A DNA stretch of 64,000 bases, taken from Mangrovibacter yixingensis (lineage in GTDB: Bacteria; Pseudomonadota; Gammaproteobacteria; Enterobacterales; Enterobacteriaceae). The notes under the pieces were generated by a model. That model was given only the letters and a program-made list of their open reading frames with translations, was not told the origin of the DNA and made no database searches. A program made the translations under genes and the position numbers. Shown one piece after another: positions 44,676 through 56,580 of this stretch (the first letter of the stretch is position 1; each line of letters starts with the position of its first letter). The stretch is taken from assembly GCF_020523985.1 (NCBI RefSeq), contig NZ_JAIVKM010000002.1, forward strand, positions 434,001 through 498,000, written 5' to 3'.

Positions 44676-46103
44676 TCAGGCCCGTGGCCCTGTGTAATCA
44701 CGGGTCCAGCGCAACTGGGATTCGGTTAGTGTTTGCAGGCGGGTTAATTGCTGTTCAACACAATGCGGTGCAGTGCCCCCAAAACCGTGACGGGCCGCTA
44801 ATGCCGATTCCAGAGTCAGGGCGTCTCGCACATCAGGTGTCAGGCGTGTATCTACCGATTGCAGTTGGGCATCGCTGAGTGCATCCAGCCCGCATTGCTG
44901 CTGTTCGCACAACTGAACCAGTTGGCCGGTAATTTCATGGGCATGCTTAAATGGCACCCCGCGCATCGCCAGCCAGTCAGCCACTTCTGTCGCCAGTGTG
45001 AAACCTTCAGGCGCCTGCTGAGCCATTCTTTGTGTATCGAATTTCAGGGTAGCGATCATGCCGGACATAGCAGGCAATACCAGCAACAGGGTTTCCACCG
45101 CATCAATGACATTACGCTTGTCATCACTCAAATCTCGGTTATACGACAAGGGCATTGCTTTCATGGTGGTCAGCAATGCCATCAGGTTGCCGACCAGGCG
45201 GCCACTGCGCCCACGAGTCAGCTCGGCAATGTCCGGGTTTTTCTTTTGCGGCATAATTGAACTGCCTGTTGCATAGCTGTCGTCCAGCTCTACCCAGCGA
45301 AACTGGCGAGAAGACCAGAGGCACACTTCTTCGCACAAACGCGACAGGTTGACGGCTATCATGGCAGTCACAAACAAGAATTCAGCGGCAAAATCACGGC
45401 TGGCAACGGCATCAATTGAGTTTTCACAGGCCGCGATATACCCCAGTTCCTGCGCTGCAAGTTCTGGCTGGCGGGCAATAGCTGAACCAGCCATTGCTGC
45501 TGCCCCCAGTGGGCAAAAAGCACTGCGCTGGTCCCAGTCCTGCATACGTGAAATATCCCGAGCAAAAGCCTGAGCATGAGCCAGTAACTGGTGCCCCAGC
45601 ACAATAGGTTGTGCTTGTTGAAGGTGGGTAAAACCAGGAGCAACACTGTGAATATGCTGAGCAGCCTGCCCCATAAGCGCCTGCTGCAATTCCAGCAATG
45701 CACTGGCAACACGCCGCCCGTTGTCACGCAAGTAAAGGCGTAAATCATTCACAGTCTGGTCATTACGAGAACGGCCTGCGCGCAGCTTTCCACCTAATTC
45801 CCCCAGGCGTTCAACCAATACACGCTCAATAAACGTATGAACGTCTTCATCATCAATAATCGGTGACACCAGACCAGCGCGAAAATCCTGGTCCAGCTTA
45901 TCAATCGCCGCCAGCATGGCTGATAATTCTGAGGATGTAAGCAGCCCGGCTCTTTCTAGTTCTCGGGCATGGGCGCGGCACCCGGCAAGATCGTAAGGAG
46001 CCAGTGAGAAATAGTGCTCAGGACTACGTGATAAAGCACTCAGGCTAGCGGCTGGGGCGGATTTAAAACGCGCTCCCCAAAGGCGCTCTGCATTTTCAGA
46101 CAT
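44676..46103 (-). CDS. Argininosuccinate-lyase-like C-N lyase (fumarase/aspartase superfamily)
   Basis: 475 residues. The superfamily signature GSSIMPQKKNPD (280-291) carries the catalytic Ser, THLQ (159-162) gives the general-acid His160, and GRSRND (110-115) binds a carboxylate. Several positions differ from housekeeping ArgH: RA in place of HT before GRSRND, ASRDF in place of SDRDF, and CPLGAAAMAG in place of a PLGSGALAG-like loop. As first gene of a catabolic operon under its own LysR regulator it is unlikely to be ArgH. Family members act on EDDS, and iminodisuccinate is cleaved by a lyase of the same superfamily. The product would be fumarate plus an amine or amino acid. Confidence 0.87.
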   Translation of the reverse strand: MSENAERLWGARFKSAPAASLSALSRSPEHYFSLAPYDLAGCRAHARELERAGLLTSSELSAMLAAIDKLDQDFRAGLVSPIIDDEDVHTFIERVLVERLGELGGKLRAGRSRNDQTVNDLRLYLRDNGRRVASALLELQQALMGQAAQHIHSVAPGFTHLQQAQPIVLGHQLLAHAQAFARDISRMQDWDQRSAFCPLGAAAMAGSAIARQPELAAQELGYIAACENSIDAVASRDFAAEFLFVTAMIAVNLSRLCEEVCLWSSRQFRWVELDDSYATGSSIMPQKKNPDIAELTRGRSGRLVGNLMALLTTMKAMPLSYNRDLSDDKRNVIDAVETLLLVLPAMSGMIATLKFDTQRMAQQAPEGFTLATEVADWLAMRGVPFKHAHEITGQLVQLCEQQQCGLDALSDAQLQSVDTRLTPDVRDALTLESALAARHGFGGTAPHCVEQQLTRLQTLTESQLRWTRDYTGPRA

Positions 46104-46138
46104 GCTGTTTCCCTTTCAATACGACGATAAATGATTTC

Positions 46139-46182
46139 TTTTCCAGTAATAATAAAAACTTATTTCTACAACCACTGGAAAA
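46139..46182. promoter_or_regulatory. Inverted repeat in the lyase/LysR divergent promoter region
   Basis: TTTTCCAGT and ACTGGAAAA form 9-bp arms separated by 26 bp. They lie about 35-80 bp before the lyase start and are a candidate operator for the divergent LysR protein. Confidence 0.45.
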
Positions 46183-46243
46183 CTTAATTCATTTCATGTT
46201 CACTGTACTTTTACCGCAATATTTACGGAGTTAAATAGTAAAG

Positions 46244-47242
46244 ATGGAAAGTAAAGTTTCTCATTATGGAAACATGGCAAATCATGGCAATGGAAATAGT
46301 GCAATGAATCGTAATGACGGAACCACACTTTCGTTAAATAACATTGACCTTAAATTACTGCGCGTTTTTAAATGTGTCGTTGAAGCAGGAGGGATGACGG
46401 CAGCCAGCCATGAGCTTAATATTGGCCTTGCCGCGATTAGCAAACAGGTTTCCGACCTGGAAATTCGCCTTGGGATGACATTATGCAGCCGTGGACGTGA
46501 AGGTTTTGAACTAACCGAATATGGGGTAAATGTTTACCAGGCAACACTCGAACTCTTTGTTTCACTTGATACTTTCCGCGAGAGAGTTCACAGCAGCCGC
46601 AACGAAATTCTCGGCGACATCGCAATTAGTGTGGTTGATAATACTATTTCAGATACTCAATCACCCGTCACCAAAGCGGTGCAGCAATTGCACCAGAATG
46701 CACCAAAAGTAAATATCCGCCTGCAGACATCACAATTAGAAGATATTGAAAGAGGTATTAGCGAAGGGCGTTTTCATTGTGGAATTGGCCCCGTATATGA
46801 AAAAAAAGAAGCCTTTGAGTATTTTCTTTTATATCACGAAATATCGAAAATCTATTGTTCCTCCAAACACCCTTTATTTAATGGGAAAACACATAGTGAC
46901 GTTACTATTGATACAGTAAAACAACAAAAAATGGTTAATCACATGTATGTTTCACACCGCGATACCAGTGGTCTCCTGCCTGTTCATAACACTAAAATAC
47001 AGGCTGTTCAGGTGGAGTCTGTCGCGATGCTAATATTAACCGGGCACTTTATTGGTTACCTCCCTGAACACTACGCTCAGAGTTATATTAACCAAGGGTT
47101 ATTGCAAGCACTAAGTAATGAGCAACTTGTGACAAAAACGCCATTTTACCTGATGCTAAAGAAGGGGAAAAAAATTAACCCAGTGATTAATTTATTTATG
47201 CAGGCGTTATCCATCAATGAATCTGCTGTTGCATCATTATGA
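46244..47242 (+). CDS. LysR-type regulator of the lyase/importer operon
   Basis: 332 residues. The HTH (residues about 45-80, VVEAGGMTAASHELNIG) follows an unusually long 30-residue head. An alternative ATG at 46304 would give 312 residues and a normal head. The effector domain is of the LysR type. It is divergent from the seven-gene operon across 140 bp and very probably activates it. The sequence is more AT-rich than the operon it faces. The ligand is unknown. Confidence 0.85.
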   Translation: MESKVSHYGNMANHGNGNSAMNRNDGTTLSLNNIDLKLLRVFKCVVEAGGMTAASHELNIGLAAISKQVSDLEIRLGMTLCSRGREGFELTEYGVNVYQATLELFVSLDTFRERVHSSRNEILGDIAISVVDNTISDTQSPVTKAVQQLHQNAPKVNIRLQTSQLEDIERGISEGRFHCGIGPVYEKKEAFEYFLLYHEISKIYCSSKHPLFNGKTHSDVTIDTVKQQKMVNHMYVSHRDTSGLLPVHNTKIQAVQVESVAMLILTGHFIGYLPEHYAQSYINQGLLQALSNEQLVTKTPFYLMLKKGKKINPVINLFMQALSINESAVASL

Positions 47243-47291
47243 GGCAATCCATTTATAAAGATGGGCAAAAGCCATGGCAAGGGCATAAAAA

Positions 47292-47331
47292 AACCCTGTG
47301 ATTCGGGCTATACGCCTCCACCATCAGGGTT
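47292..47331 (-). terminator. Probable terminator after parE
   Basis: A 7-bp stem, AACCCTG/CAGGGTT, with a long loop is followed on the minus strand by a T run, about 20 bp past the parE stop. Confidence 0.5.
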
Positions 47332-47347
47332 GTTAAACGGCAGTAAA

Positions 47348-49279
<1,932 letters not shown>

Positions 49280-49855
49280 CTAGCTCAGCCCCAGGAAATC
49301 AATAATCTGTGTGAAATGATGCTCAAAGCCAGTGAAAGCATGATTACCACCTTCTTCAATATGCTGGCGGCAAGGTGCGTAATAAGCCACTGCCTGGCGG
49401 TAATCCAGCACTTCATCACCCGTTTGCTGCAACAACCAAAGTAAATCTGGTGCTTCCAGCGGGTCGACTTGCATGACTTTGAGATCGTAAATATGGCGAG
49501 ACTCTAGCACATATTGCTGCCCGGTGTATGGGTTCTCATTGTTTCCGAGAAAATCTGCCAGTAATTCAAAAGGGCGTACAGCCGGATTCACAACCACAGC
49601 GGGTAGCATGAAACATTGCGACAACCAGGTCGCGTAGTATCCACCTAATGATGAACCCACTATCCCCATATGTTCCCCTCCTCTGGCCATGACAATAGAT
49701 TCAAGCATTTCTGCTGCATCAGCCGGGTAAGGAGGTAACTGAGGGATGACCATAGTGATATCAGGATGGTGCTCAGCCAACCAGTTTTTCATGCTGGTGG
49801 CTTTAGCAGAACGCGGTGAACTGTTAAAACCATGGAGATATAGAAGAGTGGCCAT
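49280..49855 (-). CDS. yqiA: Esterase YqiA
   Basis: 191 residues, an alpha/beta hydrolase with YLHGFNSSP and a GSSLGGYYA nucleophile elbow. E. coli YqiA hydrolyses short acyl esters and acyl-CoA in vitro. It overlaps the cpdA stop by one base, implying translational coupling. Confidence 0.95.
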   Translation of the reverse strand: MATLLYLHGFNSSPRSAKATSMKNWLAEHHPDITMVIPQLPPYPADAAEMLESIVMARGGEHMGIVGSSLGGYYATWLSQCFMLPAVVVNPAVRPFELLADFLGNNENPYTGQQYVLESRHIYDLKVMQVDPLEAPDLLWLLQQTGDEVLDYRQAVAYYAPCRQHIEEGGNHAFTGFEHHFTQIIDFLGLS

Positions 49856-50682
49856 TAATAACCTTCGGAATCAGTATCGGGGCTAAATGCGGTGCCCGAC
49901 AAACGACAGACTTCAGTTGTCAACGAACCATCAGGGTGCAATGTTATCCAGCGCCAGCCAGGTGCAATGGTGTCCAAAGTAAAGTTGGCACAATGCGGTT
50001 TGAACTGAACGCAGGTGGAAGGCGTGGCCATCATCCTGCGCCCATTCCAGTCCACATCCATTTCCTGGTGGATATGCCCACACAGCAAGTGCTTCACTCC
50101 AGTATAACGTTGCAACACATCATCCAACGCCTGAGCATTACGCAAGCTGTGTTGATCCAGCCAACTGCACCCTGCGGGCAGTGGATGGTGGTGCAACAGC
50201 AACAGGGTTTGCCGGTCAGGGTTTTCAGCCAGTTTTTTTTCCAACCATTCAAGCTGGTACTCGCTCAATTCACCATGAGGCACACCAAAAACCTGGCTAT
50301 CGAGCAACAAAATCTGCCAGCTTTTCCCTGCAACAACTTGCTTTGAAGACGAAATACCCGATTCTTTCAGTGAACTGAACATAGCGGGTTGAAAATCATG
50401 ATTACCGGGCAGCCAGACGCAAGGCGCCGCCAACGAAGAAACGCCTTCAGCGAAGTGCTGATAAGCTTCGTTGCTTTGGTCCTGTGCTAAATCACCTGTA
50501 GCAACTATCAGGTCACACGGGCGGTTCTCTTTGTGAATAGCCGCCAGCACTGCCCGGTAGCTTGACCAGGTGTTAACGCCCAACAGCGTTTCATCTTTCC
50601 CGGCAAATAAATGGGTGTCAGTAATTTGTAGTATCCTGATACTGGCTTCATCAGCAGCAGGTATTGTCAACAGGCTTTCCAA
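49855..50682 (-). CDS. cpdA: 3',5'-cyclic-AMP phosphodiesterase
   Basis: 275 residues, a metallophosphoesterase with ITDTHLF, GDLAQD, GNHD and GHIHQE metal motifs. It hydrolyses cAMP and so sets the level of CRP activation, relevant to the CRP-like sites found elsewhere in the window. Confidence 0.96.
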   Translation of the reverse strand: MESLLTIPAADEASIRILQITDTHLFAGKDETLLGVNTWSSYRAVLAAIHKENRPCDLIVATGDLAQDQSNEAYQHFAEGVSSLAAPCVWLPGNHDFQPAMFSSLKESGISSSKQVVAGKSWQILLLDSQVFGVPHGELSEYQLEWLEKKLAENPDRQTLLLLHHHPLPAGCSWLDQHSLRNAQALDDVLQRYTGVKHLLCGHIHQEMDVDWNGRRMMATPSTCVQFKPHCANFTLDTIAPGWRWITLHPDGSLTTEVCRLSGTAFSPDTDSEGY

Positions 50683-50706
50683 ATGGTGTCCTTAGGTTTC
50701 ACGACG

Positions 50707-51129
50707 CTAACAAACCGGAATCGCCATCGCTCCATGCGCTAAACAGTAACGTAGCCAATCGGCAAGGAACTGGTTAATTTGATGTTTTTCATCGCGTTGA
50801 TGCAACTTTTTATTAGGATAATCATAACGTGCTTTAAAACGGAAGATCTGCTGACTCGAACACACTTCAGCAACCATGGCGTCATGATAGAGCCTGACGG
50901 ACATGGAAGGAAGACTCCAGTATGTTACAGAGGGCAGCGTTTGTTCAATCTCAACAAGCGTAGTGTAGCGAGTTGATTCAAGAATCGTTAACCGATACTG
51001 AGCACTATTGACCTGGTAGCTGATTTTTTCACCGATAGCGTCAACAGGCGGCAGCAACCGGCGCAACTGGGCAAAATTCGTTTCGCACAAGCGCATCATT
51101 TCAGGGAAATCAGGTGTATAGCGCTTCAT
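50707..51129 (-). CDS. yqiB: DUF1249 protein YqiB
   Basis: 140 residues, ending [12 protein letters not shown], as in E. coli YqiB. The start at 51129 matches the E. coli protein; an ATG six bases upstream overlaps the nudF stop and may be used for coupling. Function unknown. Confidence 0.93.
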   Translation of the reverse strand: MKRYTPDFPEMMRLCETNFAQLRRLLPPVDAIGEKISYQVNSAQYRLTILESTRYTTLVEIEQTLPSVTYWSLPSMSVRLYHDAMVAEVCSSQQIFRFKARYDYPNKKLHQRDEKHQINQFLADWLRYCLAHGAMAIPVC

Positions 51130-51131
51130 TG

Positions 51132-51764
51132 TCATGCGTTCCACTCTTGTCGTAATAGTTGATAATGCAGCTGCAGCCATTGCAAGGCGATGACAGATGC
51201 GGCGTTGTCGATTTTCCCTTCTTCTACTAATTGATATGCTGTTTCACGGCTAACCACATGAACCCGGATATCTTCATTTTCTTCCGCCAGGCCGTGAATT
51301 CCGCTAGCAGTCGTTGCATCTACTTCCCCGACCAGAATAGACAAACGTTCACTGGTTCCGCCAGGGCTTGCCAGGTAACTTAATACTGGGCGGGTACGTT
51401 TCACATGCAACCCGGCCTCTTCTTCTGCTTCACGGCGCACAACATCTTCCGGCGACTCGCCAGGTTCAATCATGCCAGCAACCATCTCCAGCAACCATGG
51501 AGTTTCACTGGTATCAAAAGCAGCGATTCGAATTTGCTCGATAATCACCACTTCATCGCGCACGGGATCATAGGGCAACAGTACCGCAGCGTGGCCGCGT
51601 TCGAAAATTTCCCGACGAACTTCTTCGCTCATTCCTCCGTTGAACATACGATGACGAAAACGCCAGACATCGAGCGAAAAAAAACCACGCCAAACTGTTT
51701 CCCGTGCAATAATTTCTACATCGCTTTTTGTAAACGTTGTGATGTTTTTGTTTTCTGTAGACAT
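51132..51764 (-). CDS. nudF: ADP-ribose pyrophosphatase
   Basis: 210 residues. The Nudix box G-x5-E-x7-REAEEEAG is intact. It splits ADP-ribose into AMP and ribose 5-phosphate. It is the first gene of nudF-yqiB-cpdA-yqiA-(parE) and is divergent from tolC. Confidence 0.96.
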   Translation of the reverse strand: MSTENKNITTFTKSDVEIIARETVWRGFFSLDVWRFRHRMFNGGMSEEVRREIFERGHAAVLLPYDPVRDEVVIIEQIRIAAFDTSETPWLLEMVAGMIEPGESPEDVVRREAEEEAGLHVKRTRPVLSYLASPGGTSERLSILVGEVDATTASGIHGLAEENEDIRVHVVSRETAYQLVEEGKIDNAASVIALQWLQLHYQLLRQEWNA

Positions 51765-51862
51765 CCGTAAACCTGCTCGAACAGTGATTGATTTATTGAT
51801 TTCAATCCATCAGGAATGTTGTTTCAACCACTCTATGGTAGATTGATGAATTTTCAGGGCAG

Positions 51863-51881
51863 ATGGCACTTAACGCCAAGA
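51863..51881. promoter_or_regulatory. Mar/Sox/Rob box before tolC
   Basis: ATGGCACTTAACGCCAAGA matches 11 of 13 defined positions of the marbox consensus and lies about 95 bp before the tolC start. A marbox at this place is known in E. coli, so multidrug and oxidative-stress regulators should raise tolC. Confidence 0.75.
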
Positions 51882-51975
51882 CGTTGTCAAAGCTGAACCT
51901 GCTAAAATCGGCGATCCTTTTTGGCATCAGTCAGCGCTCTTACACACAATTTCTGCTTCACAACAAGGAATGCAA

Positions 51976-53430
51976 ATGAAGAAACTGCTCCCCACACTTA
52001 TCGGTCTGAGCCTTGTCGCGTTCAGCACCATGAGCCAGGCAGAAAACCTGTTGCAGGTTTATCAGCAGGCACGTATCAGTAATCCTGACCTGCGTAAATC
52101 CGCAGCTGATCGCGACGCTGCATTTGAGAAAATCAATGAATCTCGCAGCCCATTATTGCCTCAATTGGGCCTGGGGGCCGACTATACCTACAATAACGGT
52201 TACCGCGACAGCAATGGTATTAACTCCAATGTCACCAGCGCGTCCTTACAGCTTACGCAAGTTATTTTCGATATGTCAAAATGGCGTGCACTGACTCTTC
52301 AGGAAAAAACGGCAGGAATACAGGATGTCTCCTACCAGTCTGACGAACAAACACTGATTCTGAATACTGCCACAGCTTATTTTAATGTACTGAGCGCTAT
52401 TGACTCGCTGTCTTACGTTGAGGCGGAGAAACAATCAATTTACCGCCAGCTTGACCAGACCACTCAGCGTTTTAACGTGGGCCTGGTAGCAATTACTGAC
52501 GTCCAAAATGCCCGGGCTCAATATGACAGCGTTTTGGCAAATGAAGTTACCGCCCGTAACAATTTGGATAATGCGCTGGAATCATTGCGCCAAATTACCG
52601 GTAATTTCTACCCTGAGCTGGCATCAGTCAACGTTGCTGATATGAAAGTAACAAAGCCTCAGGCAGTTCAAAACCTGCTAAAAGAAGCGGAAAACCGCAA
52701 CCTGTCATTACTGCAGGCACGTTTGAACCAGGATCTGGCTCGCGAGCAAATCCGTTACTACCAAACGGGCCATATGCCAACACTGAATTTGACAGCTTCC
52801 AGCAGTGTTTCCAACACCTCTTATGACGGCCACAATGCAGTAGGCTCAAGTTATTCAGATAAAGATATCGGGCAAAACTCTGTTGGCCTGAGTTTCTCTT
52901 TGCCGCTCTACAGCGGCGGGTCTGTTACTTCGCAGGTAAAACAGGCGCAATATAACTTTGTGGGGGCCAGCGAATCACTGGAAAGCGCTCACCGCAGTGT
53001 TGTGCAAACGACCCGTTCAGCCTGGAACAACATCAATGCATCCATTAGCAGTATCAACGCCTACAAACAGGCTGTAGTGTCTGCGCAAAGCTCACTGGAT
53101 GCCATGGAAGCTGGTTACTCTGTCGGTACCCGTACGATTGTTGATGTTCTGGATGCAACATCAACTCTGTATAGCGCCAAGCAGGAACTCTCCAGCGCAC
53201 GTTATAACTACCTGATTAATACCCTGACACTGAAATCTGCCCTGGGTACGCTGAACGAACAGGATTTAGTCGCACTGAACAGTGAACTGAGCAAACCCGT
53301 TCCAACTTCACCCGAAAGCATTGCGCCAGATAACATGCAACAGGACGCTCGAGCCGATGGCTACAACGATGCTTCCGTGCAGAAAACGGCCAGCAGAACC
53401 ACCAGCAGCAAAAAAATGCTGAGCCACTGA
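51976..53430 (+). CDS. tolC: Outer-membrane efflux channel TolC
   Basis: 484 residues with a signal peptide ending SQA near residue 22. Two internally similar halves form the trimeric beta barrel and helical tunnel (YTYNNGYRD; LSFSLPLYSGGSV). The ATG at 51976 matches E. coli; one six bases upstream sits too near the AAGGA site. It serves AcrAB-type pumps and type I secretion. ygiB and ygiC follow as in E. coli. Confidence 0.97.
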   Translation: MKKLLPTLIGLSLVAFSTMSQAENLLQVYQQARISNPDLRKSAADRDAAFEKINESRSPLLPQLGLGADYTYNNGYRDSNGINSNVTSASLQLTQVIFDMSKWRALTLQEKTAGIQDVSYQSDEQTLILNTATAYFNVLSAIDSLSYVEAEKQSIYRQLDQTTQRFNVGLVAITDVQNARAQYDSVLANEVTARNNLDNALESLRQITGNFYPELASVNVADMKVTKPQAVQNLLKEAENRNLSLLQARLNQDLAREQIRYYQTGHMPTLNLTASSSVSNTSYDGHNAVGSSYSDKDIGQNSVGLSFSLPLYSGGSVTSQVKQAQYNFVGASESLESAHRSVVQTTRSAWNNINASISSINAYKQAVVSAQSSLDAMEAGYSVGTRTIVDVLDATSTLYSAKQELSSARYNYLINTLTLKSALGTLNEQDLVALNSELSKPVPTSPESIAPDNMQQDARADGYNDASVQKTASRTTSSKKMLSH

Positions 53431-53454
53431 TTTCTGTTTTGTTGTGGAGCTGCC

Positions 53455-53489
53455 AGCAGCTGAAAACCAATAAATTAGTTTTCTACTGG
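53455..53489. repeat. Palindromic element, copy 2, after tolC
   Basis: AGCAGCTGAAAACCAAT...GTTTTC is nearly the same as the element at 30474. Here it is nested in an outer stem (CTGCCAG at 53450 with CTGGCAG at 53486), so a long hairpin can form. Confidence 0.5.
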
Positions 53490-53536
53490 CAGTTTCATTA
53501 ACGACCTGGTGAAATCCATCTTTTTCATCAATCTGC

Positions 53537-53562
53537 AGAGAGCCTTTTGGCTCTCTTTTTTT
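53537..53562 (+). terminator. Terminator after tolC
   Basis: AGAGAGCC and GGCTCTCT form an 8-bp stem with a TTTT loop, followed by six T. Confidence 0.88.
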
Positions 53563-53682
53563 GCTAAACGTAAGGCTTCGTAAAGAAGCCTCCACAGTTC
53601 TGCACATTGCTTCAAATATAATCAGTGTTCCTCTATTCTTGGCACTCCAAGTAATGCATACCACTGGGCCAGGAAAAGAATG

Positions 53683-54348
53683 ATGAAAAGGACCAAAACA
53701 ATACAACTCGCAGCCTTTCGCAAAAGCTGGGATGCCCGCCATTTGACACCCGTTGCTCTGGCTGTCACGGCGGCATTTTTACTTGCGGGATGTGAAAAAA
53801 GCGATGAAACCGTAAAGCTTTATCAGAATGCAGATGACTGTAGCGCAGCTAACCCTGGCGAAAGCCAGCAATGTACTACGGCCTACAACAACGCTCTGAA
53901 AGAAGCTGAGCGTACAGCACCTAAATATGCCACTCGTGAAGACTGTGTTGCTGAGTTTGGTGAAGGGCAATGCCAACCTGCGCCTTCCCAAGCCAGTATC
54001 GCCGGGGATAATCAGGCACAGACTCAGTCAAGTGGAAGTTTCTGGATGCCATTAATGGCCGGTTACATGATGGGCCGTATGATGGGTGGCTCTTATGCTC
54101 AACAGCCACTGTTCAGTTCGAAAAACCCCTCCAGCCCGGCTTATGGCCGTTATACCGATGCCAGCGGTAAAAACTATGGTGCCGCAACCCCTGGGCGTAC
54201 CATGACGGTTCCTAAGACTGCAATGGCACCTAAACCAGCAACGACCAGCACAATTACCCGTGGTGGTTTTGGTGAAAGTGTGGCTAAACAAACATCCATG
54301 CAACGCTCCAGTACCAGTGGCACAACGCGCCGTACAATGGGTGGTTAA
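53683..54348 (+). CDS. ygiB: DUF1190 protein YgiB
   Basis: 221 residues, very like E. coli YgiB: an N-terminal hydrophobic segment with LLAGC (possible lipoprotein box), a Cys-containing domain ([18 protein letters not shown]) and a Met/Gly-rich then Thr/Ser-rich tail. It lies 3 bp before ygiC. Function unknown; linked by position to TolC. Confidence 0.94.
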   Translation: MKRTKTIQLAAFRKSWDARHLTPVALAVTAAFLLAGCEKSDETVKLYQNADDCSAANPGESQQCTTAYNNALKEAERTAPKYATREDCVAEFGEGQCQPAPSQASIAGDNQAQTQSSGSFWMPLMAGYMMGRMMGGSYAQQPLFSSKNPSSPAYGRYTDASGKNYGAATPGRTMTVPKTAMAPKPATTSTITRGGFGESVAKQTSMQRSSTSGTTRRTMGG

Positions 54349-54351
54349 GTC

Positions 54352-55515
54352 ATGAAACGTCTGCCTATTACTGAACGCCCTGGTTGGCAAGATAAAGCGC
54401 GCGAATTTGGTTTCAACTTTCACACCATGTATGGCGAGCCTTACTGGTGTGAGGACGCGTATTACCAGTTCTCACTGGCGGAAATTGAAAAGCTGGAAGA
54501 TGTTACCGCTGAATTGCATCAGTTATGCCTGAAAGCCGTAGAACGCGTGGTCGCCAGTGATGCGCTGATGGATAAATTTTGTATCCCACGCCATACCCGT
54601 GATTTCGTGCGACAAAGTTGGGAAACCCGCCAGCCGTCTCTCTATTCCCGTCTGGATCTGGCCTGGGGTGGAACCGGGGAACCCAAACTGCTGGAAAACA
54701 ATGCCGATACGCCCACCTCATTATACGAAGCCGCGTTCTTTCAATGGATCTGGCTGGAAGAGCAAATCAATGCCGGTAACCTGCCAGCGGGAAGTGATCA
54801 GTTCAACAGCCTGCAGGAACAGTTAATCGAGCGTTTTAGTGTATTGCGCGAGCAGCATGGTTTTAATTTGCTGCATATGGCCTGCTGCCAGGACAGTATT
54901 GAAGACCGCGGTACAGTGCAGTATTTGCAGGACTGTGCCGCAGAAGCAGGGCTCGCAACTGAGTTTCTGTTTATGGATCAAATTGGTCTTGGTGAAAAAG
55001 GCCAGTTTACCGATATGCAGGATCAGGTTATCAGCAACTTGTTTAAGCTCTATCCTTGGGAGTTCATGCTGCGGGAGATGTTTTCGACGAAGCTTGAAGA
55101 TGCCGGAGTGCGCTGGCTGGAACCAGCCTGGAAGAGTATTTTATCGAACAAAGCACTGCTGCCGTTGCTGTGGGAAATGTTTCCGGACCATCCGAATCTT
55201 TTACCCGCCTGGTTTGCCGGGGACGATCATCCCGTCATGGAGAGCTACGTAGTAAAACCCATTTTCTCCCGTGAAGGTGCCAATATTCAGATTATCGAAC
55301 AAGGGAAAGAAATAGCCCGGGCTGATGGGCCCTATGGTGAAGAGGGTATGATTGTTCAGCAATATCATCCATTACCCAAATTTGGTGACAGCTATACACT
55401 CATTGGATCGTGGCTTATTAATGATCAACCTGCAGGGATCGGTATTCGGGAAGACAGAGCTCTGATCACACAAGATCTTTCCCGTTTTTACCCACACAGC
55501 TTCACCCCTGAATAA
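54352..55515 (+). CDS. ygiC: ATP-grasp protein YgiC, glutathionylspermidine synthase-like
   Basis: 387 residues, the synthetase half of a glutathionylspermidine synthase with an ATP-grasp fold ([22 protein letters not shown]). It lacks the amidase domain, and its activity in E. coli is not settled. Co-transcribed with ygiB. Confidence 0.94.
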   Translation: MKRLPITERPGWQDKAREFGFNFHTMYGEPYWCEDAYYQFSLAEIEKLEDVTAELHQLCLKAVERVVASDALMDKFCIPRHTRDFVRQSWETRQPSLYSRLDLAWGGTGEPKLLENNADTPTSLYEAAFFQWIWLEEQINAGNLPAGSDQFNSLQEQLIERFSVLREQHGFNLLHMACCQDSIEDRGTVQYLQDCAAEAGLATEFLFMDQIGLGEKGQFTDMQDQVISNLFKLYPWEFMLREMFSTKLEDAGVRWLEPAWKSILSNKALLPLLWEMFPDHPNLLPAWFAGDDHPVMESYVVKPIFSREGANIQIIEQGKEIARADGPYGEEGMIVQQYHPLPKFGDSYTLIGSWLINDQPAGIGIREDRALITQDLSRFYPHSFTPE

Positions 55516-55596
55516 TGCCTTCCGCGCCTGTTTAAACAGGCGCAGTTCTTTTACGGCATTCATCTGGCTCTGACACGGCAACTTGCAGCAACGGCT

Positions 55597-56391
55597 TTAT
55601 GCACCAACCTGCACTGACAGCATACTAAGAGAGCCCATTTCGATACCTTCAGTGACAATACTCACTGGCTCTTCACCATCCCATGCGCCCAGAACATACA
55701 ACAGTGGCAAATAATGATCTGGGGTAGGACATGAAAGTTGCGCACCAGAGTGCTCCATAAAGTTAACCAATGGGTGGTTCTGCGCATCACCTTTCCAGGT
55801 CAGGTTATCGCGAACATACTGGTCGAAAGCGGTTGCCCAAGGGTAAGCTTCACTCCCGCCCTGCCAACGCACGGTGCGCAGGTTATGCACAACGTTGCCA
55901 CTGCCAATCAGTAAAATACCCTCGTCCCGCAATGCTGCCAGCTTACGCCCCATTTCATAATGCCAGGCTGGTGTCTGGGTGGCATCAATACTTAGCTGTA
56001 CCATAGGAATGTCTGCGTCAGGGTACATTTTGATAACCACACCCCATGAACCATGGTCGAACCCCCAGGCACTGTCATCTTTAATCACTGCGGCAGGCGC
56101 CAGTAAATCAACTAAGTGCTGTGCCAAATCTGGTGCACCAGGAGCTGGGTACTGTGTATCGAACAGTGCCTGCGGGAATCCACCAAAATCGTGAATGGTT
56201 TTGGGATGGGGCATCGCCGTCACGCCAGTGCCCCGTGTATACCAGTGAGCTGAAACCACTACTATTGCTTTCGGGCGAGTCAGTGTCTTGCCCAACTGCT
56301 GCCAGGACTGGGTGTACACGTTATCTTCAAGCACATTCATTGGGCTGCCATGGCCAATAAAAAGTGCAGGCATACGTGAGGTTTTCATCAT
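55597..56391 (-). CDS. ygiD: 4,5-DOPA dioxygenase extradiol-like protein
   Basis: 264 residues (E. coli 262). LigB fold with metal-binding histidines in FIGHGSPMN, VSAHWY and GFDHGSWG. E. coli YgiD opens L-DOPA rings in vitro. It is divergent from zupT across a 189-bp gap with two Fur-like boxes. Confidence 0.95.
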   Translation of the reverse strand: MMKTSRMPALFIGHGSPMNVLEDNVYTQSWQQLGKTLTRPKAIVVVSAHWYTRGTGVTAMPHPKTIHDFGGFPQALFDTQYPAPGAPDLAQHLVDLLAPAAVIKDDSAWGFDHGSWGVVIKMYPDADIPMVQLSIDATQTPAWHYEMGRKLAALRDEGILLIGSGNVVHNLRTVRWQGGSEAYPWATAFDQYVRDNLTWKGDAQNHPLVNFMEHSGAQLSCPTPDHYLPLLYVLGAWDGEEPVSIVTEGIEMGSLSMLSVQVGA

Positions 56392-56465
56392 AATATCCTT
56401 AATTAGCGTGTCAGATTACTGATAGCCAGATTACGGCTTTTACCGTGCAAATAAACGCAGATAAC

Positions 56466-56484
56466 CATGATGATGATCATCAGA
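56466..56484. promoter_or_regulatory. Fur-like box, weaker, between ygiD and zupT
   Basis: Matches 13 of 19 positions of the Fur consensus, on the ygiD side of the gap. Confidence 0.4.
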
Positions 56485-56548
56485 AATTTTGAATGTATTG
56501 TTATGTAAAACGCAGAGGTAATCCTCGACACCATGTTGAGCTGAAGAT

Positions 56549-56567
56549 ATAAATGATAATCATTATC
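56549..56567. promoter_or_regulatory. Fur box before zupT
   Basis: Matches 16 of 19 positions of GATAATGATAATCATTATC and ends 13 bp before the zupT ATG, so bound Fur would cover the ribosome-binding and early transcribed region. Confidence 0.7.
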
Positions 56568-56580
56568 AAAGGAGGGAATT

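Noticed and set aside
44676-46103. Calling the lyase the housekeeping argH
   Set aside because: It heads a catabolic operon with its own LysR gene, is not next to argC/B/E, and differs at pocket motifs. Absence of another argH cannot be checked here.
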